NCBI GenBank assembly: GCA_033065855.1
Contig: JAVXUO010001354.1
Location: forward strand, 186,001-250,000
DNA length: 64,000 nucleotides
Direction of reading: 5' to 3'
Origin: Escallonia rubra
Taxonomy: Eukaryota; Streptophyta; Magnoliopsida; Escalloniales; Escalloniaceae
The notes beneath the pieces were generated by a model. The model searched no databases. It had not been told where the DNA came from and worked only from the letters and a program-made list of their open reading frames with translations. Numbering within the stretch: the first letter of the stretch is position 1; the number at the start of each line of letters is the position of its first letter. The translations under genes were made by a program, and so were the position numbers. Of the stretch, positions 35,488-47,305 are shown in pieces.

Positions 35488-36049
35488 GTACGCCCACTTG
35501 ATCCCCCACCCGCTCTCTCTTCTCTTTTCAATCTCAATTTTTGCGCGGGTAAATCTCAATCTGCCGTCTTGGGTACGGACTCTCTTTTCAATTTCAATTT
35601 TGTGTTTTGTCGGTGGTTGCGCTTACTTTGTGGCATATGGGTTTTGTTTGTTTTTGGGGAACGGTATCATTTTCTTTTCTTTGTGTTTTGTGATTTTTGA
35701 GTTGCTGATTTCACGTATGAAGCTTTAGTATAGTCGAAGCATACATGTGATGTCGACCGATTTGATATTGAAATGATTTTCCTCAGATTTTCACGAAATT
35801 CTGTGCGTCTGTGTGTTCTTGTGTGCTTGCGCGATAGAGAGTGAAACTGCGATCAGCTTCTTCGGCCCCCCTCCTCGACACACACACACATGTACATATG
35901 GCGTGTGAATACCAGACACTTCGTGTATTTAGGCGTGAGAAATGTATCTTGCTTGATTTTTGGCTGAATTGGGGGTTGCAATTACATCCGGAAGCCACTT
36001 ACCCGCTCAATCCGCGCACTAAGAAGCTAACTAAACCCACCCATTAGAT

Positions 36050-36660
36050 AATTCGATCTTGGTGGGTCAGTAATTTTAGAACTCAATAGCCCGCTGGTAT
36101 AAGCTGGTCATAAATGGGTGTTCATATGACCATACTATCTAGTTTGACTTTTTGATACAAGACCCAATCTAAGCTTCTTGTGACCACCCACGCAGCCACG
36201 CTGAAGATTGAACCAGCCATCACCGCTTGTGAACACCTGCTGTTGCCATCACCACCTGCTGTCTCTGTCGCCACTTCGTCTTTGCGTCATCCAGTTGCCA
36301 TCTTCACACATATTATGTGGTTATGGTGGATATGATGGCGGTTGAACTGTGGAAGCAGGTGGTGGTTGTAGTTGTGTGTATGCATGTGGGTGGTGGTTGT
36401 GGATTTGGTGTGGTCAAGCTGGTTGTGGCTATGGCAGTGGTGGTGTTTGAATCGTGAAGAAGATGAAGCGTAGGAGAGAGATTCTAAATTGTAAAGGGAT
36501 CCCTATTGTGAATTACGGGTGACTCTTGGGTTAGTGGGCAAAACCAACCCATCTAAGTAATGACCCAATCAACCCACGCAGTGGGTGAAAATGGGTCAGT
36601 CACCCATTTAAGCCATCCCGTTTAAGCTACACTCAAAACCCTACCCACCCACGCACTCTC
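36050..36660. repeat. GGGT/ACCC-bounded repeat with GGTGG core in the CID leader intron
   Basis: ACCCACCC and GGTGGGT motifs cluster near 36035-36070, and ACCCATTT, ATGGGT and TGGGTGA motifs near 36535-36660. A core at 36190-36460 is rich in CACC/GGTGG triplets. The layout resembles the other MITE-like elements here with subterminal repeats and a GC-rich core, but exact ends and target duplication were not found. Confidence 0.35.
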
Positions 36661-36921
36661 CCACCCCTCGGCCAGATTTAACTTCAGTCTTCCATCTATT
36701 TTAACACCCTGTCGCCCTTAAATGCTTTTCACACCTCAGTTTGGTGTAAAAATGTGCATTAGTGACGAAATATAATTTATTAGCGATTTGAGGTGTGGAG
36801 ATGGGCGTTTATACTTTGAAAACGAGATTAACATTATGCTCCTTAAGAAAAATTAATTTGTTGAGACGTTCAGGGAACCTAACATACAAGTGGACACTGT
36901 TTGTTTATCCTATACCTAATA

Positions 36922-37620
36922 CTGCCTCCATCTGGTTAGATTTTCCCCTTCAACTTCCTGCGACTTAGATTTTAGTACATATAAATATTCAATTGAACTC
37001 ATGTAATATTTATTGAGTAAATAAGAATTGTTTGGCAGATCAAACAATGAGTTTACATCAATGTTTACATGTATTAAATCTCTGTGTTTATATAATGTTA
37101 GTCCCCTAAACTATTCCCATTTTTCTGTTATAGTCCCTAACCTCTTATTGTTTAAAATGATCCATGGACCATGCTCCGTTGGATATATAACCTTGAGTTT
37201 TAAGAATTGAGGGGTACTTTTGCAATTAAGAAAAATTTCATTCTTTCTCGTTTTTCTTCATAATTTTTGTTCCATTTTCTTTCATAGTTCAAACACTTGT
37301 ATGATTTGAATCACCCAGAAATCAGAGAAATAGTGAATGTGAATATTTAACAACCTTAAAGTAATTAAAGAAAAGGAAAAATAGGAGGAAAAAGGTGTAA
37401 TGTATGGGTTGACCAATTAACTCCTCAATTTCCCATAAAAGGAAGCAAAAGGACGAGATTGATGTTGGAGATGTAGTTCATGGACTCTTAGAAAACATAG
37501 GAGTTCAGAGACTAAAATAGAATGCAAACATGGTTCAGGGGCTAATATCGAATAAATCCTAAATCTCTCCTAGGAATTTGAAAAAAGCCGGCTGTGAAAA
37601 ATCCAGTGAAATGGAGGGAG
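36922..37620. mobile_element. Stowaway-like element in the CID leader intron
   Basis: The left end is TA (36920-36921) plus CTGCCTCCATCTGGTTAG. The right end, read inward after TA (37621-37622), is CTCCCTCCATTTCACTGG, and both continue with GATTTT. TA duplications and the C-T-rich terminus fit Stowaway. At about 700 bp it is larger than a typical MITE, so it may carry extra sequence; no transposase is visible. Confidence 0.68.
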
Positions 37621-38761
37621 TAGTTTTCTTCTTTTGTCGTATAATTATATTTTATTGCATGGTATAGCTTGTTCAGACGATTAAAGTTTTAATATAAAAT
37701 AGATCTTTCTATAAGTATCCCATGTTTGCGTGTGTAACGCAGTTCTGCAAGGTGGGAGGGCCAGAAAGTGGAAGTAGGCCCCACAAGTTGGAGGACCACG
37801 AAGTAGGATTCTGGGGTGACCTACTAGGGCGAAGTGGACCATGAGGTTGGGCCCATGGAGCTCAAACGAGATACGAATCCTGGCCTTGAGAAGGATTAGT
37901 TGCACCTTTTCTGACAGCTTAAGCTTTTGGGAGAGTTGGTTGCGCTGTCCTGCATCATATGAGTAGGATAGTGCGAAAAATGGTCTAGAATATTACAATT
38001 GAACCAAGAAGAGAGCGAATTTAGGGGATATTTCCGGTGCTGGTCGGTGTGTCTGCATGGTTAACATGTAATTTAGTGAAGGGAGGAGTTCTGACTCGAA
38101 GTAGGCACTTTTTGGCGGTAAGTTCTGACTAAATCAAGTGTATTGCGCGCTTTTCACAGGGCAAATTGCAGAAGGAAAAGAGAGGCCTAGGCTTTTGAAG
38201 GCGGTAAATCGTGAATAAATCAAGTGTAACTGCATGCAACTTACAACATAAAGTTTCCGGGTAGAAAAGGAGGAAGGAGGCAACCCTATATAAACCAAGT
38301 TTTCCGTACGCATTACACCTACGGTTTGGGTATATTGGACCAATTAATTTCCTGAAGTATATTGGCAGTATAATTTTTGTGTCTATATGATTTTGCAATG
38401 TTCTAATAAGCTAGGTATGAGCAGTAGAAGTTATTGGCTACTTGTAAGTTTGAGTACATTATGTGACCCTTTTGGCCTTCATGTCAAAGTACTTGGGCTC
38501 TAACTTTAATCCTATTCCTAAATCTCCTTTAATTGTTTTTGACATTACTTTAGAAGGCAACCTCTTTTGCTTTTGCCAATGTAGCTAAAGCTGATAAAAA
38601 ACTACGAGTCAGTAACTTGTCCTATTCTGGAAATGAACTTTGGAATCAAGAGCTTTGGCATTATGGTAAATATTTCATGTTTAAGAGATGGTATATCTTC
38701 TCATCAACTACTTTTCTATTTTTATGTTTTTGCCGCAGTGCTCTCTTGATGAACTGAGGCA

Positions 38762-39458
38762 ATGAAGGCTGGAACTTCTTCCTTGAATCCATATGCAGCA
38801 TCATACATACCCTTGTCTAGAAGAGGGGTTGCTGATGAAAACAAGGGTTATGAATCGACAGCAAAAGCTTCTAAGGGTGGAAGTGAGGCTGTTTGGCTGG
38901 GATCTCATCCTGGGGATACAACACAAAACCAGTACCATAAAGCTTCATACTATCATAATGCTCAGGAGTCTAAACTGAAAGGGCGGACTGGTTACGGGTT
39001 TTATGGCTCATCTTCGCAAAAACCAAATGATATGACTGAAAAGCAGATTCTGGATGAGGAATATGACATGGATTTGGCATATCTTCAGGTGACATTTCCT
39101 GGTGTATCGGAAGAGTCCCTAACTGATGTCTATGCAGCAAACAAAGGCGACTTGGAAGCCACAGTTGACATGCTGAATCAACTTGAGGTAACTTTACTGA
39201 TTTTTTTGCTGTCTTCTCAAAGTCATTATTATACTTCACGATGTATAATGTTGTCAAAGTAAAAAACTGTATTATCCTTCTTATTTTGCTTTTTTCAGTT
39301 TTGGGTTTCTGGGGGTTGCATTATCCCTCTGTTGTCTAATAAGTTCAAGACTAGTGTCTTGTTATGAACCTCTCTTTTATACTTCATTAGGAATGTAAGC
39401 ATTTTTAATTATCCTAAAGGGTTCTTTTATGGAAATCTTGAAACAAGATTTCTGTGCA

Positions 39459-39494
<36 letters not shown>

Positions 39495-41388
39495 TTTTTG
39501 AGAATCCATGAGTAAACACGTTTGTCGCCTGTGGTTTTTTTATTTTATTTTGGATGGAGGTGCTGGGGTTTGTGTGGGGGGGTGTTGTTGTTTTGTATGG
39601 TGGGGGTTGGGGTGGGAGGGGCTGCTTCATGAGGGCTATGAGTCTATGACTACCAAGTGCCAATTGGATGAATTGGAGGACCTGATCTGCTGATCCTACC
39701 TTTTCTTTTTCTGAGGAAAAAACCTGTATCACCAGCCTCACTTATTAGCTGTTTTATGCTTAAACTACTGGGCCCATGTGTATGTTCATTTCATTCATCA
39801 GAACTCCCTGGATGTTTATGTTGAAATTTTTGTAGCTACTTTTCCGTGGCCCAATTCCCTGATTAATTGAATTTCCTGACCCATCCTAATTGTTAATATG
39901 ATGTACATTGTTGGGACGGCTCTCGAAAAGCTCAAGCTTTAAGAGTAACTGGTAACTTGAACATGGCTCTTAAGCAACTGGTATCGGACATGTCGCTGCA
40001 CAAGGTTTTGGGCTCGATTCTTCCTGGTTATATAACCGTCCTATGTATAAAAGTGCATTTTGCACTCCATTTGTTTGTGCACTTGGTGGTGGTGCACCTT
40101 GATTTGTCTATCCTAGTGCAGTCAGGGACTTGCACGTTTTTGTTGTTGTTGTTGGGGGGGGGGGGGGGCGGCGGTAAGCATGATATACATTTTTCGGCCC
40201 ATATTTCAACAACTTCATTTTTTAGAGCCACCGCTAACTTAACACTAACTGGTGAATAATTGTTGTTTGCATACATTGTTTACATAATGTTGATTGACTA
40301 GATTTGGTTTATTTTTATATCTATTATTATTATGCTATGTTATGTTGTTCATTCTGCTTATTGGAGTGTTTTACTTTGGATCTATTGTCATCGTTAGTAG
40401 AATGACATTTAACGTGCTATTTCAATTCAGTGGTTAAAAAATTAAATAAATTATACATTTTATTGGAACTAAATATTCAGGGAAGACAGGTTCGTGGTGA
40501 CTGCCTGGCTGGGAGTTGATTTTACTTCTATTTAGTCATCCGTTTTCCAATTGGTGGTACACTCTGCTTGAGCATGTAAATTTCAATTCAGTATGAATCC
40601 TGTTGAAGTAGATTAATTTTTGTTCTTTTTTTCTTCTTGGCAACAGAACCTTATAGACTTTAATGATTTTCATTTTCTGTTCACGCGTTGGATTTTTAAT
40701 AAAATTTTCTTATCCACTGTCGAAAGCTCATCTTAATATCCATTGGGCATCACGTTTCTAACTAAGATTCGGATGATATTCTACGCATAAAATACAAAAA
40801 CAAGCTAATTGTAGACGTGCATACCTTGGCATTAGATCACCTCTACCATAGCATTGACATTGAAGATTTGAAGTCATTTAGTGAGAACTACAGACTCTAC
40901 GTTGAAGACTAAACTACCCACTAATATAGAGTTCCAAAGTGAAGTGCCATGGGTAGGACCATGAACAAGAGAGAAAGAGAAGGACTTTGGGGTATGCGTA
41001 GCACAATTCATGCTTTCACAATGGCCAGCTTTTTGTACTTTTGGGAGGTGAAATATATAGTAATTCCCACTATCCTATTTGGTTCATCTGAAAATTGCCA
41101 CTTCCTTTTCTTTTCTGAAAGAGGACATGAGCTATGAACAGCATGCATATCTCTTTCAATCTTATGAGGTTTCTCAGTAAATGCTGTAATCTTATGATGT
41201 GGATTTGTTGCTCTGTGCAGCTATACACTGGCGATTCCTTTGAAAATCTTCCAGACACGTTGGATATAGGTGATGTACCAGAAGGTGGGTCTTCTAGCGG
41301 AAGTCTCACTCCGAAAATGAAAAAGGTTGCTGGTGCTGTCGGTGGTTCTTCATCTGGTTCTCGGATTCAGCCCTCGTTACCCGACTGA
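38762..41388 (+). CDS. CID5/CID6: PAM2 and CUE domain protein, CID5/CID6 type
   Basis: Two exons (38762-39187 and 41221-41388) give 197 residues. The donor GAG|GTAACT and acceptor CTGTGCAG are canonical and in phase 0. Near the N-terminus is SSLNPYAASYIPLSRR, a PAM2-like motif that binds the MLLE domain of poly(A)-binding protein. A CUE-like ubiquitin-binding helical module follows at about residues 98-143 (AYLQVTFPGVSEESLTDVYA then GDLEATVDMLNQLEL). The C-terminus is Ser/Gly-rich. Arabidopsis CID5 (IPD1) influences ploidy in dark-grown hypocotyls. The start is the first ATG after the leader acceptor and sits just before the PAM2 motif, as in relatives. The 2-kb intron holds AT and poly-G simple repeats. 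CID5 and CID6 are paralogues I cannot separate here. Confidence 0.9.
39461..39486. repeat. (AT)n microsatellite with poly-T in the CID intron
   Basis: An AT dinucleotide run of about 13 units is followed by a T run at 39487-39500. A poly-G run lies further on at 40154-40168. All are within the single coding intron. Confidence 0.9.
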
Positions 41389-43324
41389 TTTCTCAGCATG
41401 AGCATTTCTATGGCCTTTCTGTGGATATGAATTGTGAATTTTGAAAGTCTCTCCCTAGTTTGAACTTCGAAGTAAAATATACACAGTTATGTCCTTCGCT
41501 TGTATAAATTGCAGCTGTTTGTAGCTAAACTTTTTCCTTCACTTCATTGTTAGTTCAATTCTCAGTTCTGATGTTATCACACAGGTTTCAAATATCTGAA
41601 ATGAAAGTCGTCTGATTGTTGGTTGATCTTTGTTTTCCCCCTGATCGTTACACTTTGTAGATTTGGTTATGAAAAGCAGAAATTATGGGATCGTAATTCT
41701 TGGCTCATTCCAAGCATGCTGCTGATGTTTCGGGGGTGAATTTAGCATACTTTATCGTGACTCCAGGAAGATGCAGCAGTGTGTGGTTTTAGACTTCCAT
41801 ATTGATAGTGAGTTAGCCATAGGCTGGTAAGCAGCAAGCCAACAACAAACCCAGAACTTGCAAAGTTCATGGCTGCTACTAATGAACCTATGGTGCTCAC
41901 AAAAGATGAAAATCTGGTGATTGTGAATTTTACCTGCAGCACCTACCAAGTTGACAAAGCAGCAAGTGAAGCAATTCTTGACGGAAGCTGACAATTAAAA
42001 GTATCTTCGTAGAAGCCGAGTTACTTGAAAAGGAGGTTTTGGTTGCCATTTTGGCGTCACTAACAATCATTTGTTGCTATATTGGGGGGAGGGGTGTTGT
42101 GTGGGGAAGCGAGGAGTTTGTAGGCTATTTCTACTATCCATGTTGCAGTCAAAATTAAAAGAATCTCACTTTTCTTAAGGCTACTGTAGAATGAATAGGA
42201 CACAGTAGAGTCGAGGGGATAAGTTTTTGGCTTCATCAACCCTGTCTTACGTGCAACAACTCTTATTAGGCAATCTGATTAACATTAGTTCAGCTTAGCG
42301 AGGTCGGTGGTTAGCGCATGCGAGTTTAATAAAGTGTACTGGCCCATTTAGTTCATTCAATTATGAGCAGCAGTTCTCATTCGAGACGGGTAGATGAACT
42401 ACTTTAATTATTGTTATATAAGAGGATGTAGTTATTCTTTCTATTCGAGCAAATAAATAAATGCATTCCACACACAATAAAAAGAAAATGTTACCAAAAT
42501 TTGCACTAAAATAATGTTGTCACAACCTTACTATCTAAAACCATGTCCGATAAATAGGATAAACTTTTGCTGGTATCTGAGTTGTAAGAAGATAGATGTA
42601 ACTTCTCGTATAGCGACAATTAATAGTCGTTAAATATTTTTAGAGACTTTTATTCAGTGACGTTAAGAAAATGCTGCTAAAAATTGACTTTAAAATTTTA
42701 GCATAAACGTCAATAAAATTACCTAATGACCACTAATTATCGTTATACAGAAAGTTACGTTACAACTATCTTCCTCGGATACTAGTAAAAAATTTCTCTA
42801 GCAAATTTATATACCATCGGTAAAATTAGAATTTGTCCTCAAAAGTACTTTTTACCTTTAGCAACAAACAATTCGTGCGTCGTCTATAATGATTTTACAT
42901 CTTCCGGCTAGGGATGAAAACAGTATATATATTCCGCATTTTTCGGGTTGTAATGGACGGACGGGCATGAGAGAATCTCCATTGCTATTACTCCACATTT
43001 TGCTTCTCAAATTGTTCAGATCCAAATCCGTTTATCATTACCCATGTAAATGCATTTCATATCTCTGTGATGTGCATTCATTTTCAAGATTTCCTCCTCT
43101 AGTTATGTCAAAACACATTTTTCCAATTTTGGAAACTTCACGCGAAGATAGAGAACGATTTTTGGATGTCGGAGTGTGAGTTCTTAGAGAGAGAGAAATA
43201 TTCTTGTATATGTCATGTTGGATTAGGCGGAGGAATCAAAGGGTTATGTTGATGATCTGCATTTGCTGTTGATCTGGTTGTATAGTTATTGGAGAGAGAG
43301 TGTATGTGTGGGTGTTCTTGAAGA
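41389..43324. other. Spacer between the CID and DnaJ genes
   Basis: The CID 3' UTR should occupy the first few hundred bases, and the DnaJ promoter and leader the last few hundred. In between is one MITE (42565-42791). No other gene was seen. A GAGGTCGGTGGTTAGCGC motif near 42299 resembles a tRNA-derived A box, as in SINEs, without further support. Confidence 0.45.
42565..42791. mobile_element. TIR MITE, family with GCGAC subterminal motifs, copy 2
   Basis: The ends TTTTGCTGGTATCTGAG and, read inward from the right, TTTTTACTAGTATCCGAG continue as inverted repeats through GATAG and TGTAAC. The interior has AGCGACAATTAATAGTCG, as in the copy at 10805-11032. Sequence between the two copies is well diverged. 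Confidence 0.6.
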
Positions 43325-46300
43325 ATGGGGGTGGATTACTACAATATATTGAAGGTAGGAAGAAATGCAACGGACGATGATCTGAAGAAAGCTTACAGGA
43401 GGCTGGCAATGAGGTGGCATCCTGACAAGAACCCAACAAACAAGAAAGAGGCCGAAGCCAAATTCAAGCAAATATCCGAAGCCTACGAAGTAACCATCAC
43501 TCTCTCCCTCTATTTCTCTCTTGGATTTTTGTGCTTGTGCACTGCTTCTATAATTGAAGCCTTGATGTGTTGATGGGTTTGTTGTTGAGCTTATATCTTT
43601 ATGGTCTTTTGGGGGCCGCTTGGGTCTAGGCTACACAACGTGAATAGCCACTTCCGGGTCTAGGCTACACAACGTGAATAACCACTTCCCCTATCTTAAT
43701 GCCCCTAATCCTTGGTGTAGGCAGGAATGGTCCCTGGTCTTTTGGTGAGATGCTGAGAGACTTTACTAATGGAACTAGCTGACAACCATGTTGTTGATCT
43801 TTTGTTATATTTTGGTAGTAAATCTGTTCTCCGTTGGAGTTTGTGTCTTGCCAATGCGTGGATCACCTGGTATAGAGGCATTGCTGGATGGATATAGGCA
43901 TTAGTGTGCAGTGTTGTTGCCATATGAATCGTCAATCTTGCCAAAAAGGGTACCGGAAGAGGCAAGAAGAACTTCAATTCTAAATCAATAACTACAGATT
44001 CCCCAAGGATAGATGAAATTACCCATATTACTGGAGAAAGGGAAAGAAAGCTTTGAGATTTAAGTTGCAGAACGCAGTTATCAAGTAAGCAACGAGGGAG
44101 TATGTGAGAAATTAGAAAAAAGAAAAAAACAGTGACGTGCAACGGTGTTGAGTAACAATGTAATATCTGGCGAACTCATTGTTGCTTAAAAGTGCATTAA
44201 CGAGTGAACGTTTTGCTTGTCCACATGTATGGTCCAACAACATTATTCATGTCTTGAACATAACTCTGGAATTAGAAACTCATTGTTTACTCCTACTAAC
44301 CTTATTTCCAAAGGTTATAAGTTGAACTTAGCGAGTCCTTTAGCTCTATGAAGGTTGGTTAAGTGCTGTTTTAATCTGGATTAAACTATGGAAGTTTTAG
44401 CTTCAAGCACACCAGTCTTGGTACCTGGTGTTGTCTACAAATCCATTAGTTCTATTAGGCTTGGGGACTGCTGACTTCGATCTTGATCCAGTACGGAATT
44501 AGATAATAAGCATCTTAACTAATACCTGCATTGGAGCCTGATCTTATCTGGTCATTCCTTTTCGAACTAATGGTTTAAATTTTCCCCAGTCACCTTAAAA
44601 TTATCTTCTTGTGACTCTTAAATAGTCTCCACCACTCATCAACCAAAAGAACAAATTTTGAAAATGGTTTATTTTAAAACTTTTATTCCTTAAGCTAATT
44701 AGCTTTGACTCGAGGGTCAAAACTTGGGGTTATGGTTAGTACTTCTATAGTCTAGAAGTGCTTATATAGTATTTGCTTAATATAATTCTTAGTGCTTCTA
44801 TTATCTAGATATATAAGATTTATCACATTGATTGAAAGGTGCTCCAGTTTTAAGGTTTCAATTTTGGTTACCTGATTTTAGGTCTTGAGCGACCCACAGA
44901 AGAGGTCAATCTATGATCAATATGGCGAAGAAGGTTTAAAAGACATGCCACCACCTGGTTCTAGTGGCAGTGGTGGATTCCCTAATGGGTTCAATCCTCG
45001 AAATGCAGAGGATATATTTGCGGAATTCTTTGGGAGTAGCCCTTTTGGGTTTGGATCAGCAGGAGCCGGGAGGTCCATGAGGTTCCAGTCAGATGGAGGA
45101 GGAGGAGTATTTGGCGGATTTAGTGGTCAGGACCACATCTTTCGAACATATAGTGATGGAGGCGGTGCTAATGTGCCAAAGAAACCTCCACCAGTAGAGA
45201 GCAAATTGCCTTGCAGCCTTGAGGAGCTTTATTCGGGATCAACAAGGAAAATGAAGATTTCTAGGACAGTGGTTGATGCCAATGGGTAACTCTGTCTTCT
45301 TCTTATTTCCTTTTTCTATGCTTAGTATTTAATCCAGATTTCAGACCTCGGTTTAAATGCTACTTATGTTGTGAACAACCACGCCATTATCTGTTCCAGT
45401 AATCGCGTCATGCCGTTATAGAAGATCCGGCGTACTCCTGCTTGTTTTCTTGCATGTTAATATATAATCATTGCCACCTTTGGTTTTTGAAGCTTCAAGA
45501 GGCTTGAGTGATGTGCATGACTAGAGTGTTGTTTTAGAAGCCGAAATGGATATTGAAACATCTTCCACTCGATACTTCTAAGATCTCAACCACTCGTCAC
45601 CGATAGTCCCCCAAAAATTGGACATGTGCTCTGCAGTTCAGCAATAACTGCTTTTTTTCGGGTTGCTGTTGTTGCATTTTAGCTGAATTTATGAAGATTT
45701 AATAAACTATGATGACAGAAACTGCAAATTCAACATTCCAAGATATATTACTGATCTATGTTTAATTCTCTTAATGTCACTCAACAATATAAATTTGCAT
45801 GGTGTGAACTTTTAGTTTTTACTTAATCGACTCTATCAGCCTTTTGTAATTTTCTTTATCATTTTGGAATCAAGTTCCTACTTGTTCTTCTCTGCATATC
45901 CTTCCTTGTATGGTGTGTTTTTTTGGCATTGCGTACTGAGGTTAGAGCACTATGGTTTTGCTGCTGATTACACAAAATGCAATACATGGCAGACGGTTAG
46001 TTCCCGAAACTGAGATACTCTCCATTGATGTGAAGCCTGGATGGAAGAAGGGGACCAAGATTACTTTCCCAGATAAAGGAAACGAGCAGTTGAACCAGCT
46101 TCCTGCAGACCTTGTGTTTGTAATTGACGAAAAGCCCCACGATGTATACAAGAGAGACAGCAATGACCTCATTATGAATTATAGGGTGTCACTAGCAGAG
46201 GCACTGGCAGGGACTACCGTGAATCTCACAACACTAGATGGGCGTAATTTGTCAATTCCAGTGACCGACATTGTGAACCCTGGTTACGAGCTTGTGCTTG

Positions 46301-46431
46301 CCAGGGAGGGCATGCCTGTTGCAAAGGAGCCCGGTACCAGGGGGGATTTGAAGATCAAGTTTGAAGTTAAGTTCCCTACAAGATTGACACCAGAGCAACA
46401 AGCAGCCCTCAAGCGTGCTTTAGGGGGTTAA
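43325..46431 (+). CDS. Class B (type II) DnaJ/Hsp40 co-chaperone
   Basis: Three exons (43325-43489, 44882-45285, 45993-46431) join to 335 residues, the usual length for cytosolic DNAJB1-like plant proteins. Residues 1-70 are a J domain with [20 protein letters not shown] and the HPD triplet (RWHPDKNP) needed to stimulate Hsp70 ATPase. A Gly/Phe-rich linker follows ([26 protein letters not shown]). Then come the two beta-sandwich substrate-binding domains ([54 protein letters not shown]), and a C-terminal part ending [15 protein letters not shown]. There is no zinc-finger module, so it is type II. All junctions are in phase. The closest Arabidopsis relative is probably At5g25530, judged by context as well as sequence. 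Confidence 0.93.
43623..43694. repeat. 36-bp tandem duplication in intron 1 of the DnaJ gene
   Basis: The sequence GGGTCTAGGCTACACAACGT, continuing to CACTTCC, occurs twice in succession with a single A/G-type change (AATAGCC versus AATAACC). Confidence 0.85.
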
Positions 46432-47305
46432 TATTTGCATTTGCTTTTGATAATCATATATCTCCGCAATCTATTGCTTTTGGCATGCATTCTTTTGGTA
46501 AACAAGGTCAGTGGGATGCTGAGCCGCCGTTTTGTTATTGTTAAAGCTATCGAGGTATATCAACCAGAAGCTTGAGGACTATCCAAAAGGAAGCGATGCC
46601 CACGTCCTCGTCTATTCTTTATGTTGAATAAACAGTGTATGAAATCCTTTTGTTTTTCTTTTCATAGCGGGGGGAAAGAATTATCAATTTCTGTACTTGT
46701 TGATAGTTTATATTGGTTGTTTCCCCATTCTGAGTCTTGTATATCTGACTTCCAATGTTGGGGTTTGGGTGGGTTCGCTTCATCGGTTACTGAATCTATG
46801 GCTTCATCGGTTACTGAATCTATGGCTTTCCTCATGTTATGAGTAACAGTTTACATGCCACAGTCCCCTCTAAGGAAACGTAGTTCTGTGCACACTTTTC
46901 TTCCCTTTTCTTTCTCGCTTTTAAGACCTCCCACACCAGAAAGCAGCCTTACTCTTGTAGTGATTGAACAATTATGTCTGCCTCTGCTTTGATGGTCGGC
47001 TAGTAATGTTGCTGGATGGACACTCGAAGTAGGCTTAATATGACCACAGGTGCTAGTAGAAGCTGTGCAAACATTTTTTTCGTTCCAATGTTCTATTTTT
47101 CGGATTAAATAGCTAAGGCTGAGTCAACGAAAGATTGCTGAACCAATTTACTTTAGTACATTGAACACGTAAAAAATGAAAGGACTCACAAGCAGGACTC
47201 ACTTCCGAGTACTCTAAAACATGTGAGCCACAGAACTTCATACATCTAAAAGCCAAAAGACTACAAAACGAACAAAAGGAAGCTACATATTTACAATGAG
47301 ATGAC
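46432..47305. other. Spacer between the convergent DnaJ and SPOC genes
   Basis: It holds the 3' UTRs of two convergent genes. A 26-bp tandem duplication (GCTTCATCGGTTACTGAATC, then TATG) lies at 46777-46828. No further gene was seen. Confidence 0.6.

Noticed and set aside
42295..42480. tRNA/SINE-like A-box motif GGTGGTTAGCGC
   Set aside because: The B box is too degenerate and I saw neither a tail nor target repeats; not enough to call a tRNA or SINE.
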